Below are positions 8,019 to 17,099 of a stretch of 64,000 nt of DNA, piece by piece. Under the pieces are notes generated by a model. That model saw only the letters and a list, made by a program, of their open reading frames with translations. It made no database searches and was not told the DNA's origin. A program made the position numbers and the translations under genes. Source of the DNA: an uncultured Alphaproteobacteria bacterium (GTDB taxonomy: Bacteria > Pseudomonadota > Alphaproteobacteria > HIMB59 > GCA-002718135). The DNA lies in contig CACBAT010000003.1 of assembly GCA_902537325.1 (NCBI GenBank), positions 1-64,000 on the forward strand. Reading direction: 5' to 3'. Position 1 is the first letter of the stretch, and the number at the start of each line of letters is the position of its first letter.

Positions 8019-11000
8019 TTATAGCCTTTGGATACTAATTGCGTCTACCTGAGGAAAAGACGTAATGAATTCATTTTTAATTAAAGCAGCGTTAGACGCA
8101 CCATCAACAGAAATAAAAGAAATTATTCGAGATACGTCATCGAAAACATCTTTATTAATTTTTTCCTGTACAACAATTTTTTCTTTTTCTTCATCTGGTG
8201 CTACACCTGGAAGAGGTGGTGTCGAAGCCCCAGCTAAAATATTTGCTGTTGGTATTGCTTCTAATGCTCCAGAATTTTCATTTATTGTAATTGGACTTGA
8301 TGTAAAACCAGATAATTCATAATATATTGTAACATCTTTATCATTACCAACATCTGCATCTGCAAAACTACCAGAAGAACTAATAGAAAGATCAGAACCT
8401 GTTAAGTTTAAACCCGATATAGTGCCACCACTTGTAGTGGCCGTCGTAGTTCCATCATATGTTTTATCATTTGCCGAAGCACCTGATACTGTAAAGTTAG
8501 CTGACATTAAAGATCCAGTTGTAGCCGTAACAGTTGAAAGATCAATATTTCCCATGCTAGCATTTGTTAATGTGCCTCCATCTAAAAGTTGTATATTGAG
8601 ATCTTCAGCCGTCAAACTTACTGAACTAGCTACTACATCACCTGCTCCCGCATCTCTATCGCTATCAGAAACACTATTATCATTTGAATCACTTGCAATA
8701 ATTTCTAAATTAGATGCGGTGTTAATATTGCTATTAATGTTTACATCTCTTCCTGCATGAAGGTTGAGACTACCCGTACCAGTGACAGTAATGGCAGAAC
8801 TAATAGTGATGTCAGTATTAGCTTGAAGAGTAACATCAACACCGTTATTCAGAAATTCTTCTAATTCTGTTTTATTAATTACGATATCATCACTTGCATA
8901 ATCTGTATAAGACGTATTACCTCGGATAATTGTATCTGACCATAAAGATATATCGCCAGTATTATCACCCGCATCGCTTGCACCATCACCTTTAGCACTT
9001 CCTGCAACCATTAAGGTACCAGTATCATCTAGAGCAATATAATTTGGAAATTGGTCAGCATCTGCTAATGTTGCCGTAGAAGTATCAAGTTCATTCGTAC
9101 CTGTTTTACCAAAACCAATAGTATATTGTAAACTTGCACCAGTTAGAGAGGTATCTTCAAAACCAAATAAATAAATATCATCTTCAGCAAAATCCCCTAT
9201 TGCTATTCTATTACCATCACCATCAACAGCAACTGTAGCCGCCCCCCAACCAGTTATTGGTGTTTCACCAGATGCTGAAGTATCATAATTTTTACCTCCA
9301 GTGTAATTATTCCCTATGGAAGCTGCATATGTGGCACCAGTAAAATCTGAGTCACTAAAAGTAAACAAGTGTACCGCTCCATAATTATCATCAGCATCAT
9401 TTGTTGTATTTTTTCCATCATCTTTAGGTGAACTTACTGCTAAGATTTTTCCATCTGCTGTTAAACCAAGCCCTATTCCAAATTGATCATTATTGCTTAA
9501 TATATTAAGTCCGTTATCACCCAAGTCCAAACTCTTTGTTAAAGTATTTGTAGGGGCATAATCTATTCCTATTGTTCCAACATGAGTTGGGTTATTAAAA
9601 TCAGTTGATGGGTTTCCATCACTATTTGTTGTTTGATCAAATGTGATTAAGTAAACTGCTCCAGCATTACTATGACCTCCATTTGCTCCATCATCTTTCA
9701 TTGCTCCAACTGCAAGACGTGATCCATCATCAGTCAAAGATAATGAAGTAAAACTATCACCAGAACCAAGAGTACCAATTGATAAATCATAACTAGATGA
9801 ATTATAAGTATGTCCAATTGTTCCTACGTGTGTTGGATTAGTAAAATTTGTATCATCAAATTTTATTGTATACACTGAACCACTATCAACCCCGCCTGAT
9901 GTTGCATCAAGTTGTGATAAAACTAATCTATCCCCATCACCATCTAAGGCGGTTCTCCAAATATAATCACCAGCTGTTAAATCATCTAAGTCTAAACTAT
10001 AAGTTCCAGTGTAACCTTTTCCAATTGTCCCTACGTGTGTTGGATTTTTAAATGCTGTGCCATCATCGAAGGTAAATAAAAAAACAGCACCAGTATCTGT
10101 TGCGCTATCATCTGCTCCATCAACTCTAGCAGCAACTATGGCCATTCTATTACCATCACTGTCTAAGGCAGTTCCTTGACCAAATCTATCATCATCATCA
10201 AGATCAATATCTAGAGAACTACTTCCCGCACTTCCATAACCATATCCAATTTTTCCGTACAAACTTCCACCTGTAAATTCATCATCATTAAATCTAATGA
10301 GCATAACTTCACCACTTCTACCTAATGACCCTCCATTCCCATCTGCATACATTGATGACATTACAAGGCGACTACCTGTTTCATTCAAGGCTACACCTTC
10401 ACCAAATTGATCATTATTAGATAATGAACTTTCCACATCTATATCTTTTGTTCCTGTATAACGGTTTCCGATTGTTCCAACGTAGGTTGCAGAAGCAAGG
10501 TTGTCGGTTAGCGTATATAAATTTACAGCTCCTGATTTAGGGTTGTTACCACCAGGGTTAGATTGATCCCAGTAGCCAACAGCTAATCGATCAGCATCTT
10601 TATCAAAGGCAACAGAGTTTCCAAATCGATCTCCATTAGCCAAAGTTACTGCATGAACACTTGAGTCACTTGCATCAAGATAATCATAATCTTTTCCTAT
10701 AGATCCAATATAGGTTGGTATACCTGTTGCAGCAGAAACAAGGCTTCCACTATTCATAAACTTAAATAATCGTACAGCACCTGAGTTACCTTGATTATTA
10801 TTTTTACCATTATCTCGCCAAGATCCAATAGCAAGCAGAGAACCATCGTGATTAAAAGAAACTGCTGAACCTAATTCATCGTTTTTTTTGGGGGTTAAAT
10901 CAGTATCGCTATTCGTATCAAAATCATTTGCGATTACAGCACACTTGTTAGTTTTCGCACAATCACTGTTAGTGCTTAAATTTTGATAACCATTGCCAAT

Positions 11001-13349
11001 TCGTGATACAACTTTACCTCCAGAAAAATCTGTATCATCAAAAGCAATTATAAATACTCCGCCAACTCTATCTTTTTGATAATTATTAACATGTTCTTCA
11101 AAACCATCATCACCTTTTAATCCAACAGCCAGAACATCTGCATCACCGTCTAATGCTACACTTGAACCAAATAAATCATAATCACTTAAAGTATTACCTT
11201 TTTTAACAATTCCCTGTCGAAATAAATTCACATCCTTAGATTCTGTATAACCACCTCCTATTATTCCAGTAATTTCACCACCTGAGTAAGAAGTATCATC
11301 AAAGCTTATTAGATAAACCGCACCAGCTTCTGTTGTGCCATCATTTTTTGCATCATCACCTGTTGCTCCAACTGCCAATCTAGTCCCTGTACTATTAAAA
11401 GATACAGAGCGACCAAACTTGTCATCCTTTTGAAGAAATGAATTATCTACATTTTTTCCTCCAGTGTATCCTTTTCCAATACGACCTATCAGTGTTGCAT
11501 TAGTATAATTTCCATCATCAAATTGGTACAAATATACCACTCCAGTTCTTTTATTATTATTTGATTTACCATTTCTAGCACCTACAGCCATTAAAGTAGC
11601 ATCATCACTGATTGCTATAGCACTTCCAAAATTTTCAACCTTAGTTAGATTAGACTCCCCTACATCGTTTGTTGATGTAGGGGCATAGTCCTTTCCAATT
11701 AAGCCCAAATGAATCCAGTTTTGAGACGTTACACCCGTTCCAACAGTAATATTTTTTGGATCAAGTAATAATTGACCACCCTCTGATATATTGACATTTG
11801 ATAATCCAACATGTCGTAATGTGTCTTTGGAGGAAATTTCAACAGCACCTCCTGTTATGCCTGTTGCATCAATATTACCAAGCATAGTCGTTTCTTGATC
11901 ACTCCAAATGATTGCTGTACCTGCATCGCCATTAGAAGAGGAAATATCAATATTCGATCCATCTGATATTAAAATAGTTTTTGCGTTAACAAGTGATCGT
12001 CTTTCACCCCACCTATCAATAAAAACATCTTGTTGCTGGGTAGTTCTTGTTAAATTATTATTACCCTGAAATTCTCCCCCAATACGAACTAACCCTCCAT
12101 GGGTATTACCTGCTACATTAATATCAGTAGATAATAAACGAATGTAACCTTCAGACTCTATATCAATGAAACCGCCTTGTTGACTGCCTTTTGAAGACAT
12201 AGAGCCTGAAGACATAATGTTTGGTGCTGATACTAGAATATTACCACCCTTAGTATTTCCTGATGTATTAATTTCACTGCCATGACTTTGAATAATTTTA
12301 TAATCAGATTGAATATCAATTTTACCACCAGCATTAGTAGAGGAAGAAGCATTTAGAGTTCCACCTAAAGATATTTCACCTGTACTATTAAAACTTATTG
12401 TTCCTTCATTTGCACCTGACACATCAACTTTACCACCAAAAGATAAAAAATTACCTTCTACGTTAATTTTACCATTTTCTTTGGCTGTTAAATTTCCTGC
12501 AACGACGATATCACCTGCACCCCCAAGGGTAATGACGCCATTTTTTTGTGAGGCCGTAGTTGCAACAAGATTACCTGGAATATTGACAGCGCGCTGAACA
12601 ACATTTTTAGCAGCGCCAACATCAATGTCTATTCTATTTGCCGTTGATGTTCCTGCATGATTGATAATGGTATTTAATTCTTCTGCATTTTGATCGAGTA
12701 ACGTTATCGCTTCACTAAATGGAACGCTTACTTGTAAAAATTTATCACCACTCAAGTCTAACGTAATTTCTTTTCCAGCCCCTATTCCAATTTTACCAAG
12801 GTTCGCATTAACCGTACCTTCATTATCAATGGCACCACCTAAGAGAGCAGTAAAACCTCCATCCAAAGTTGTAATTGAACCTTTATGAATAATAGAAGAA
12901 AAAATATTATTTACATTATCTGCTTTAAATAAAAATCTATTATTGAGAAAATCATCATTGGATAAAGCCAGCGTGGAGGCAGCAAAGGAATGCGCATTGA
13001 TTGTTGACGTGGGTGTAAAGTAGACACCGTTTTCATTCACCACAAAAACTTTACCATTGGCATTTAATACACCAGCAAGCGTTGTTGGATTTCCAGAGAC
13101 AACTCTATTTAAAGCACTTGCATTAATAGAAGGTTGATTAAAGGTTACACTATTTTGTGCCCCAATATCAAAACTCGTCCATTCAATAATTGATTGTTCG
13201 GAAGACTGGGTAATCGTCATGGAATTTTGTGATGAACTGACAGAAATATCCCCGGAGATAATATTTTCCCCGCTTGGAAGAGAGGAAGCGTAGACGAATT
13301 GTGTTTCTAGAAAGAGAAAAGTGAGAAGAAAAATAAAAGCATTTTTCAT
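8019..13349 (-). CDS. Giant TpsA exoprotein 3: filamentous-hemagglutinin TPS domain + 12 FG-GAP-like repeats + YDG-type domain
   Basis: A 1776-residue secreted protein. The signal peptide ends near FVYASS. The TPS secretion domain follows (about 25-330), with TTLAGVLNANGKVFVVNENG and TPTSTINAHSFAASTL matching the haemagglutinin carbohydrate-dependent motifs. Then comes beta-helix sequence up to LLLDPKNI (about 533). Residues about 535-1475 contain 12 repeats (counted by eye) of roughly 60-95 residues, built as NDQFG-S-VAL-DGDGDRLAVG-...-DDG-...-GAVYLFTFDD-...-IGKGYTG, resembling FG-GAP_2 / integrin-alpha propeller blades. A YDG-like domain (NDKTYDGTTTATTSGG) follows, then a conserved tail ending IQRL. 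The mature protein has only two Cys, five residues apart in one repeat. Third tpsA of the operon; probable adhesin or surface filament. Confidence 0.88.
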   Translation of the reverse strand: MKNAFIFLLTFLFLETQFVYASSLPSGENIISGDISVSSSQNSMTITQSSEQSIIEWTSFDIGAQNSVTFNQPSINASALNRVVSGNPTTLAGVLNANGKVFVVNENGVYFTPTSTINAHSFAASTLALSNDDFLNNRFLFKADNVNNIFSSIIHKGSITTLDGGFTALLGGAIDNEGTVNANLGKIGIGAGKEITLDLSGDKFLQVSVPFSEAITLLDQNAEELNTIINHAGTSTANRIDIDVGAAKNVVQRAVNIPGNLVATTASQKNGVITLGGAGDIVVAGNLTAKENGKINVEGNFLSFGGKVDVSGANEGTISFNSTGEISLGGTLNASSSTNAGGKIDIQSDYKIIQSHGSEINTSGNTKGGNILVSAPNIMSSGSMSSKGSQQGGFIDIESEGYIRLLSTDINVAGNTHGGLVRIGGEFQGNNNLTRTTQQQDVFIDRWGERRSLVNAKTILISDGSNIDISSSNGDAGTAIIWSDQETTMLGNIDATGITGGAVEISSKDTLRHVGLSNVNISEGGQLLLDPKNITVGTGVTSQNWIHLGLIGKDYAPTSTNDVGESNLTKVENFGSAIAISDDATLMAVGARNGKSNNNKRTGVVYLYQFDDGNYTNATLIGRIGKGYTGGKNVDNSFLQKDDKFGRSVSFNSTGTRLAVGATGDDAKNDGTTEAGAVYLISFDDTSYSGGEITGIIGGGYTESKDVNLFRQGIVKKGNTLSDYDLFGSSVALDGDADVLAVGLKGDDGFEEHVNNYQKDRVGGVFIIAFDDTDFSGGKVVSRIGNGYQNLSTNSDCAKTNKCAVIANDFDTNSDTDLTPKKNDELGSAVSFNHDGSLLAIGSWRDNGKNNNQGNSGAVRLFKFMNSGSLVSAATGIPTYIGSIGKDYDYLDASDSSVHAVTLANGDRFGNSVAFDKDADRLAVGYWDQSNPGGNNPKSGAVNLYTLTDNLASATYVGTIGNRYTGTKDIDVESSLSNNDQFGEGVALNETGSRLVMSSMYADGNGGSLGRSGEVMLIRFNDDEFTGGSLYGKIGYGYGSAGSSSLDIDLDDDDRFGQGTALDSDGNRMAIVAARVDGADDSATDTGAVFLFTFDDGTAFKNPTHVGTIGKGYTGTYSLDLDDLTAGDYIWRTALDGDGDRLVLSQLDATSGGVDSGSVYTIKFDDTNFTNPTHVGTIGHTYNSSSYDLSIGTLGSGDSFTSLSLTDDGSRLAVGAMKDDGANGGHSNAGAVYLITFDQTTNSDGNPSTDFNNPTHVGTIGIDYAPTNTLTKSLDLGDNGLNILSNNDQFGIGLGLTADGKILAVSSPKDDGKNTTNDADDNYGAVHLFTFSDSDFTGATYAASIGNNYTGGKNYDTSASGETPITGWGAATVAVDGDGNRIAIGDFAEDDIYLFGFEDTSLTGASLQYTIGFGKTGTNELDTSTATLADADQFPNYIALDDTGTLMVAGSAKGDGASDAGDNTGDISLWSDTIIRGNTSYTDYASDDIVINKTELEEFLNNGVDVTLQANTDITISSAITVTGTGSLNLHAGRDVNINSNINTASNLEIIASDSNDNSVSDSDRDAGAGDVVASSVSLTAEDLNIQLLDGGTLTNASMGNIDLSTVTATTGSLMSANFTVSGASANDKTYDGTTTATTSGGTISGLNLTGSDLSISSSGSFADADVGNDKDVTIYYELSGFTSSPITINENSGALEAIPTANILAGASTPPLPGVAPDEEKEKIVVQEKINKDVFDDVSRIISFISVDGASNAALIKNEFITSFPQVDAISIQRL

Positions 13350-13357
13350 AAATGCTT
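13337..13357 (-). promoter_or_regulatory. Perfect hairpin presenting the start codon of the third tpsA
   Basis: At the junction of the second and third tpsA genes, AAGCATTT and AAATGCTT form a perfect 8-bp stem closing a 5-base loop that reads ATGAA on the coding strand. This is the start codon of the third gene. The stem also overlaps the stop codon of the second gene (13356-13358). Ribosomes finishing the upstream gene would melt it, which suggests translational coupling or control of the 5.3-kb downstream gene. Function is inferred from geometry only. Confidence 0.45.
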
Positions 13358-16300
13358 ATAGACTTTGAAAACCTAAACCTTCAGTATTTGGAGCAGATTG
13401 TATGTTGGCTTCTCTTGCTAATTGAAGGGACATATTTGAGCCAACTATAGCGTCTACAGATACGAAAGGAACAATTTTGTTAATGTCTCCAATCATGTTT
13501 TCCACAATTTCTGTTTGATCATTACTGGTCACTTCTAAATTATTATTTTCGATTGAAGAACTGCTCGAACTTGTCCCAGTTATAGCTGCTGTGACACTCT
13601 CGGTAATAGCAGTACTACTTGTATCTGTCACATCCATCGTGCTACTTAAATAGCCACTGAGATCATAGTCCACTGTTGCATCTTTTGCTGCACCAATAGT
13701 TGCTGATGTGAATGTGGCTGTATTTACAAGTGCTAAGTCACTACCAACTAACGTTAATCCTGAAACAGATCCTGTTGTAGCAACTGTTGCTGACGTTGTG
13801 CCATCGTGCGCTTTATCACTGACAGCTGCTCCCGAACCACTAAAGTTAGCTGATTGCAGTGTTCCTGTAGTAGCGGTAATAGTGGCAAGTTCAATGTTCC
13901 CCATACTGGCATTACTCACACCACTGCCGTTATTAAGTGTTATATCTAAATCACTTGCCGATAAACTTATAGATGTTGTTCCATCACTTTCATAGGCTGC
14001 TAAGATATCACCGGTTCCGCTATCACGCTGCGCACTCACGACATTATTAGCACTCGTGTCACTGGCAATAATTGCTAAATTGCCAGAAGTACTAATTGAC
14101 TTATTAATATCAACATCACGTCCAGCATGCAGACTTAATGTTCCTGTGCCAGTTGTTGTAATGGGCGCGTTAATTATAATATCGGTGTTCGCTTGAAGTG
14201 TCACATTCACATTGGTATCAAGAAGAGCTTCAAGCGCATCCACACTAATTGTAATATCACTACTGGAATCTTCAGTATAGGCTGTACCATCAAGATAATT
14301 AGATGACGTCAATAATTCTACACTACCTCCACCTCCATATCCTAAAGCAAGGTTGGAACCATCAGAACTTAAAGCCATTTTTTGTACTCCTGCACCATTC
14401 AAAGCATAAAATGAGGAAATTAATGTTGGGTTTGAAAAACTTGTATCACTAAAACCGTACGCTTTAATTATATAATCATCTGATGTGTTAGATGATATTA
14501 AAAGAGTGCGTCCGTCTCCACTTAACGCATGAGCACGAACGCCACGATTTGCGCCAGCAGGGGCATCGAAGCTAATATTATTATTACCAGTACACGATGA
14601 GCAATCATGTGCAAATTGAAGAGCAAGTGAAGGATTAGAAAAATTATTATCTGAGAAAGTAACTATATTATTTTCAGAACCTGTAAACGAAAGAGCTGTG
14701 GCATCATCGGTTAAATTCAAATTATATGGTATATTATTACCTAATGTATGGTAATTAATACTCGTTATGGGGAAAGTAGAATTATATGAATATGGTGTAC
14801 TTGAACTCTCAGCCCAGAGTACCCTTGTTATTGTGGGAGATGTAAAATTTGTATCACTAAATGAAATTAAATGAATACCTTCAAGCACTGCTACTGCCAT
14901 TCTTGATCCATCAGAATTAAGAGCGATCCCACCTCCAAATCCCTGGTTAAATAAATCTAATAGTTGTAAATTTTGACTGTAGGCTGCATTAGGAGTTTCG
15001 GAGATATGCCCAACAATGGTTGGATTAGTAAAATTAGTATCGTCAAATTTAATAGTATAGACAGAACCCGCTTTACCGGGGGCGTTATGTATTGGTGCTC
15101 CTAATACCAGACGATCACCATCATAATCTAAATCAAACTGAACCGGATAAGGATCATTTGATGGAAATTCAAAATCTAAACTGCCAGGATGAGTACCTGA
15201 TAAAGCATCATAACCTTTACCTATAATACCTCTAAGAGTTGGATTGGAAAAGTTTGTGTCACTAAACTGAAATAAATAAAGAGCTGGATAATTATTGCTA
15301 CTATCATTATAGCCATCGTCAAGCCGTGAAAGTACACCAAGTTTTGTTCCATCTCCGCTTAATCTTACACCGGACGTTCCAAATTGATCACCATTGCTGG
15401 TGCAGCATTTTATATTAAAACTAGTCAAGTCGACTGCACTATTAGCAGAACTATCTATTATTGATTGATATGTCCAATTTTTTGAGGTGCCAACATCCCC
15501 GATAGTAATATTTTTAGGATCTAAAAGTAAATGACCACCAGCACTAATTAAAATATCATTTAGTCCAATATGACGAAGTGTATCCTTTGATGATATTTCA
15601 ACTGACCCGCCTATTGTTCCTGTTGCAAGAATTTTTCCCAGCATCGTTGTTTCTTGATCACTCCAAATGATTGCTGTGCCTGCATCACCATTACTAGAAG
15701 CAACGTCAATGATAGCGCCTTTGTTTATAAAAACAAATTGTGCATTTTTCATACTTGGAAGAATTCCCCAACGATTAATAAATGTTTCTTCTTGTGCTGT
15801 TGTCCGTGTTAGATCATTACTTCCTTGAAACGCACCACCAATTCTTACTAAACCACCTCTACTAGTACCACTCGCATCAAGGTTTGATGTATAAAGGGTT
15901 GCTTTACTGCTTGCTTCAATATCAAGTCGTCCTCCCACACCATTCAAACCTGCAGCTATAAGATTTCCTGATGTTTCAAAATTTTTTGCACTAATATTTA
16001 TGTCTCCTCCTTCTGTTCCAGAGGCATCTAAAGTGCTATTCGATGTTTGTATAATTTTATTTGATGACGAAAGAGTAATATTACCTCCTTGTGCCACTGT
16101 TGATGATGCATCAATGGATCCATCAAGATAGATATTACCTATCGATGCAAAGTTAGTATTACCTGAGTCTTCACCTGATACATCTACCTTTCCAGTAAAA
16201 GAGATTAAACCCGCATCAATATTAACGAGACCTTCCTTTGCAGTCATGTTTCCTAAAACATTAATAGGCGCCGTACTTCCTCCAAGAGTAATAACACCAT

Positions 16301-17093
16301 TTTCTTGTGAAGCTGTTGTGGCAACAAGATTACCAGGAATGAACACGGCGTTGTTTAATGCTGTTTTAGCTGATCCAATATCAATATCTATAGTGTGAGC
16401 ATTAGAAGATCCAGCATGTTGAATGAGAGCTTTAACATCGTTATTTTCGTCATCAAGAATAGTCGTGGCCAATTCTATTGGCACCGCTACTTGTAAAAAT
16501 TTATCTCCGCTTAAGTCTAAGGTAATTTCTTTTCCCACGCCAAGACCAAGTTTTCCAAGGTTGGCATTAATGGTCCCTTCATTATTGATCGCTCCGCCTA
16601 GTAGAGCAGTAAAGCCTCCATCTAATGTCGTGATCGATCCCTTATTAATAATTGATTGAAGGGATGATTGATTTGAAGAACTAAAAGAAAAAATATTATT
16701 AAGAAAATTATCATTGGATAAAGCCAGCGTTGATGCAGCAAACGAATGAGCATTGATTGTTGCAGTTGGTGTAAAATAGACACCGTTTTCATTCACCACA
16801 AAAACTTTACCATTCGCATTTAATGCGCCTGCCAGTGTGGTAGGATTGCCAGAAATAACTCTATTAAGGGTACTAGAACTTGATGAAGGTTGTTGAAAGG
16901 TAACAGTATTATTTTCTCCGATATTAAAACTATTCCATTCAATAATAGCCTGGTTTGATTGTTGGTCGATGGTCATCGTTTGAGTATCAGAGCTAATTGA
17001 AATATCACCTGTAATCGTTGTGTTACCACTTGGCAGTTCAGCCCATAAATAACAGGAAGAAAAAGTAGTAATTAAAGTAATTAAGACCCTCAT
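13356..17093 (-). CDS. TpsA exoprotein 2: TPS domain + six FG-GAP-like repeats + YDG-type domain
   Basis: A 1245-residue paralogue of its two neighbours. The signal peptide is MRVLITLITTFSSCYLWA, followed by LPSGNTTITGDISI, the start of the haemagglutinin TPS domain (with TTLAGALNANGKVFVVNENG). The beta-helix runs to LLLDPKNI (about 526). The middle (about 545-935) has six repeats by eye, more degenerate than in the third gene, with blade endings such as SVYTIKFDDTNFTNPT and IHLISFSDTNFTSPT. The C-terminal part has LSLHAGRDVDINKSISTSG, a YDG-like block (DKAHDGTTSATVATTG) and the tail ending GFQSL. The mature protein has four Cys in two tight clusters (KCCTS near 563, DCSSC near 829). The start lies 6 bases after the first tpsA stop. 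Confidence 0.88.
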   Translation of the reverse strand: MRVLITLITTFSSCYLWAELPSGNTTITGDISISSDTQTMTIDQQSNQAIIEWNSFNIGENNTVTFQQPSSSSSTLNRVISGNPTTLAGALNANGKVFVVNENGVYFTPTATINAHSFAASTLALSNDNFLNNIFSFSSSNQSSLQSIINKGSITTLDGGFTALLGGAINNEGTINANLGKLGLGVGKEITLDLSGDKFLQVAVPIELATTILDDENNDVKALIQHAGSSNAHTIDIDIGSAKTALNNAVFIPGNLVATTASQENGVITLGGSTAPINVLGNMTAKEGLVNIDAGLISFTGKVDVSGEDSGNTNFASIGNIYLDGSIDASSTVAQGGNITLSSSNKIIQTSNSTLDASGTEGGDINISAKNFETSGNLIAAGLNGVGGRLDIEASSKATLYTSNLDASGTSRGGLVRIGGAFQGSNDLTRTTAQEETFINRWGILPSMKNAQFVFINKGAIIDVASSNGDAGTAIIWSDQETTMLGKILATGTIGGSVEISSKDTLRHIGLNDILISAGGHLLLDPKNITIGDVGTSKNWTYQSIIDSSANSAVDLTSFNIKCCTSNGDQFGTSGVRLSGDGTKLGVLSRLDDGYNDSSNNYPALYLFQFSDTNFSNPTLRGIIGKGYDALSGTHPGSLDFEFPSNDPYPVQFDLDYDGDRLVLGAPIHNAPGKAGSVYTIKFDDTNFTNPTIVGHISETPNAAYSQNLQLLDLFNQGFGGGIALNSDGSRMAVAVLEGIHLISFSDTNFTSPTITRVLWAESSSTPYSYNSTFPITSINYHTLGNNIPYNLNLTDDATALSFTGSENNIVTFSDNNFSNPSLALQFAHDCSSCTGNNNISFDAPAGANRGVRAHALSGDGRTLLISSNTSDDYIIKAYGFSDTSFSNPTLISSFYALNGAGVQKMALSSDGSNLALGYGGGGSVELLTSSNYLDGTAYTEDSSSDITISVDALEALLDTNVNVTLQANTDIIINAPITTTGTGTLSLHAGRDVDINKSISTSGNLAIIASDTSANNVVSAQRDSGTGDILAAYESDGTTSISLSASDLDITLNNGSGVSNASMGNIELATITATTGTLQSANFSGSGAAVSDKAHDGTTSATVATTGSVSGLTLVGSDLALVNTATFTSATIGAAKDATVDYDLSGYLSSTMDVTDTSSTAITESVTAAITGTSSSSSSIENNNLEVTSNDQTEIVENMIGDINKIVPFVSVDAIVGSNMSLQLAREANIQSAPNTEGLGFQSL

Positions 17094-17099
17094 TAGTGT

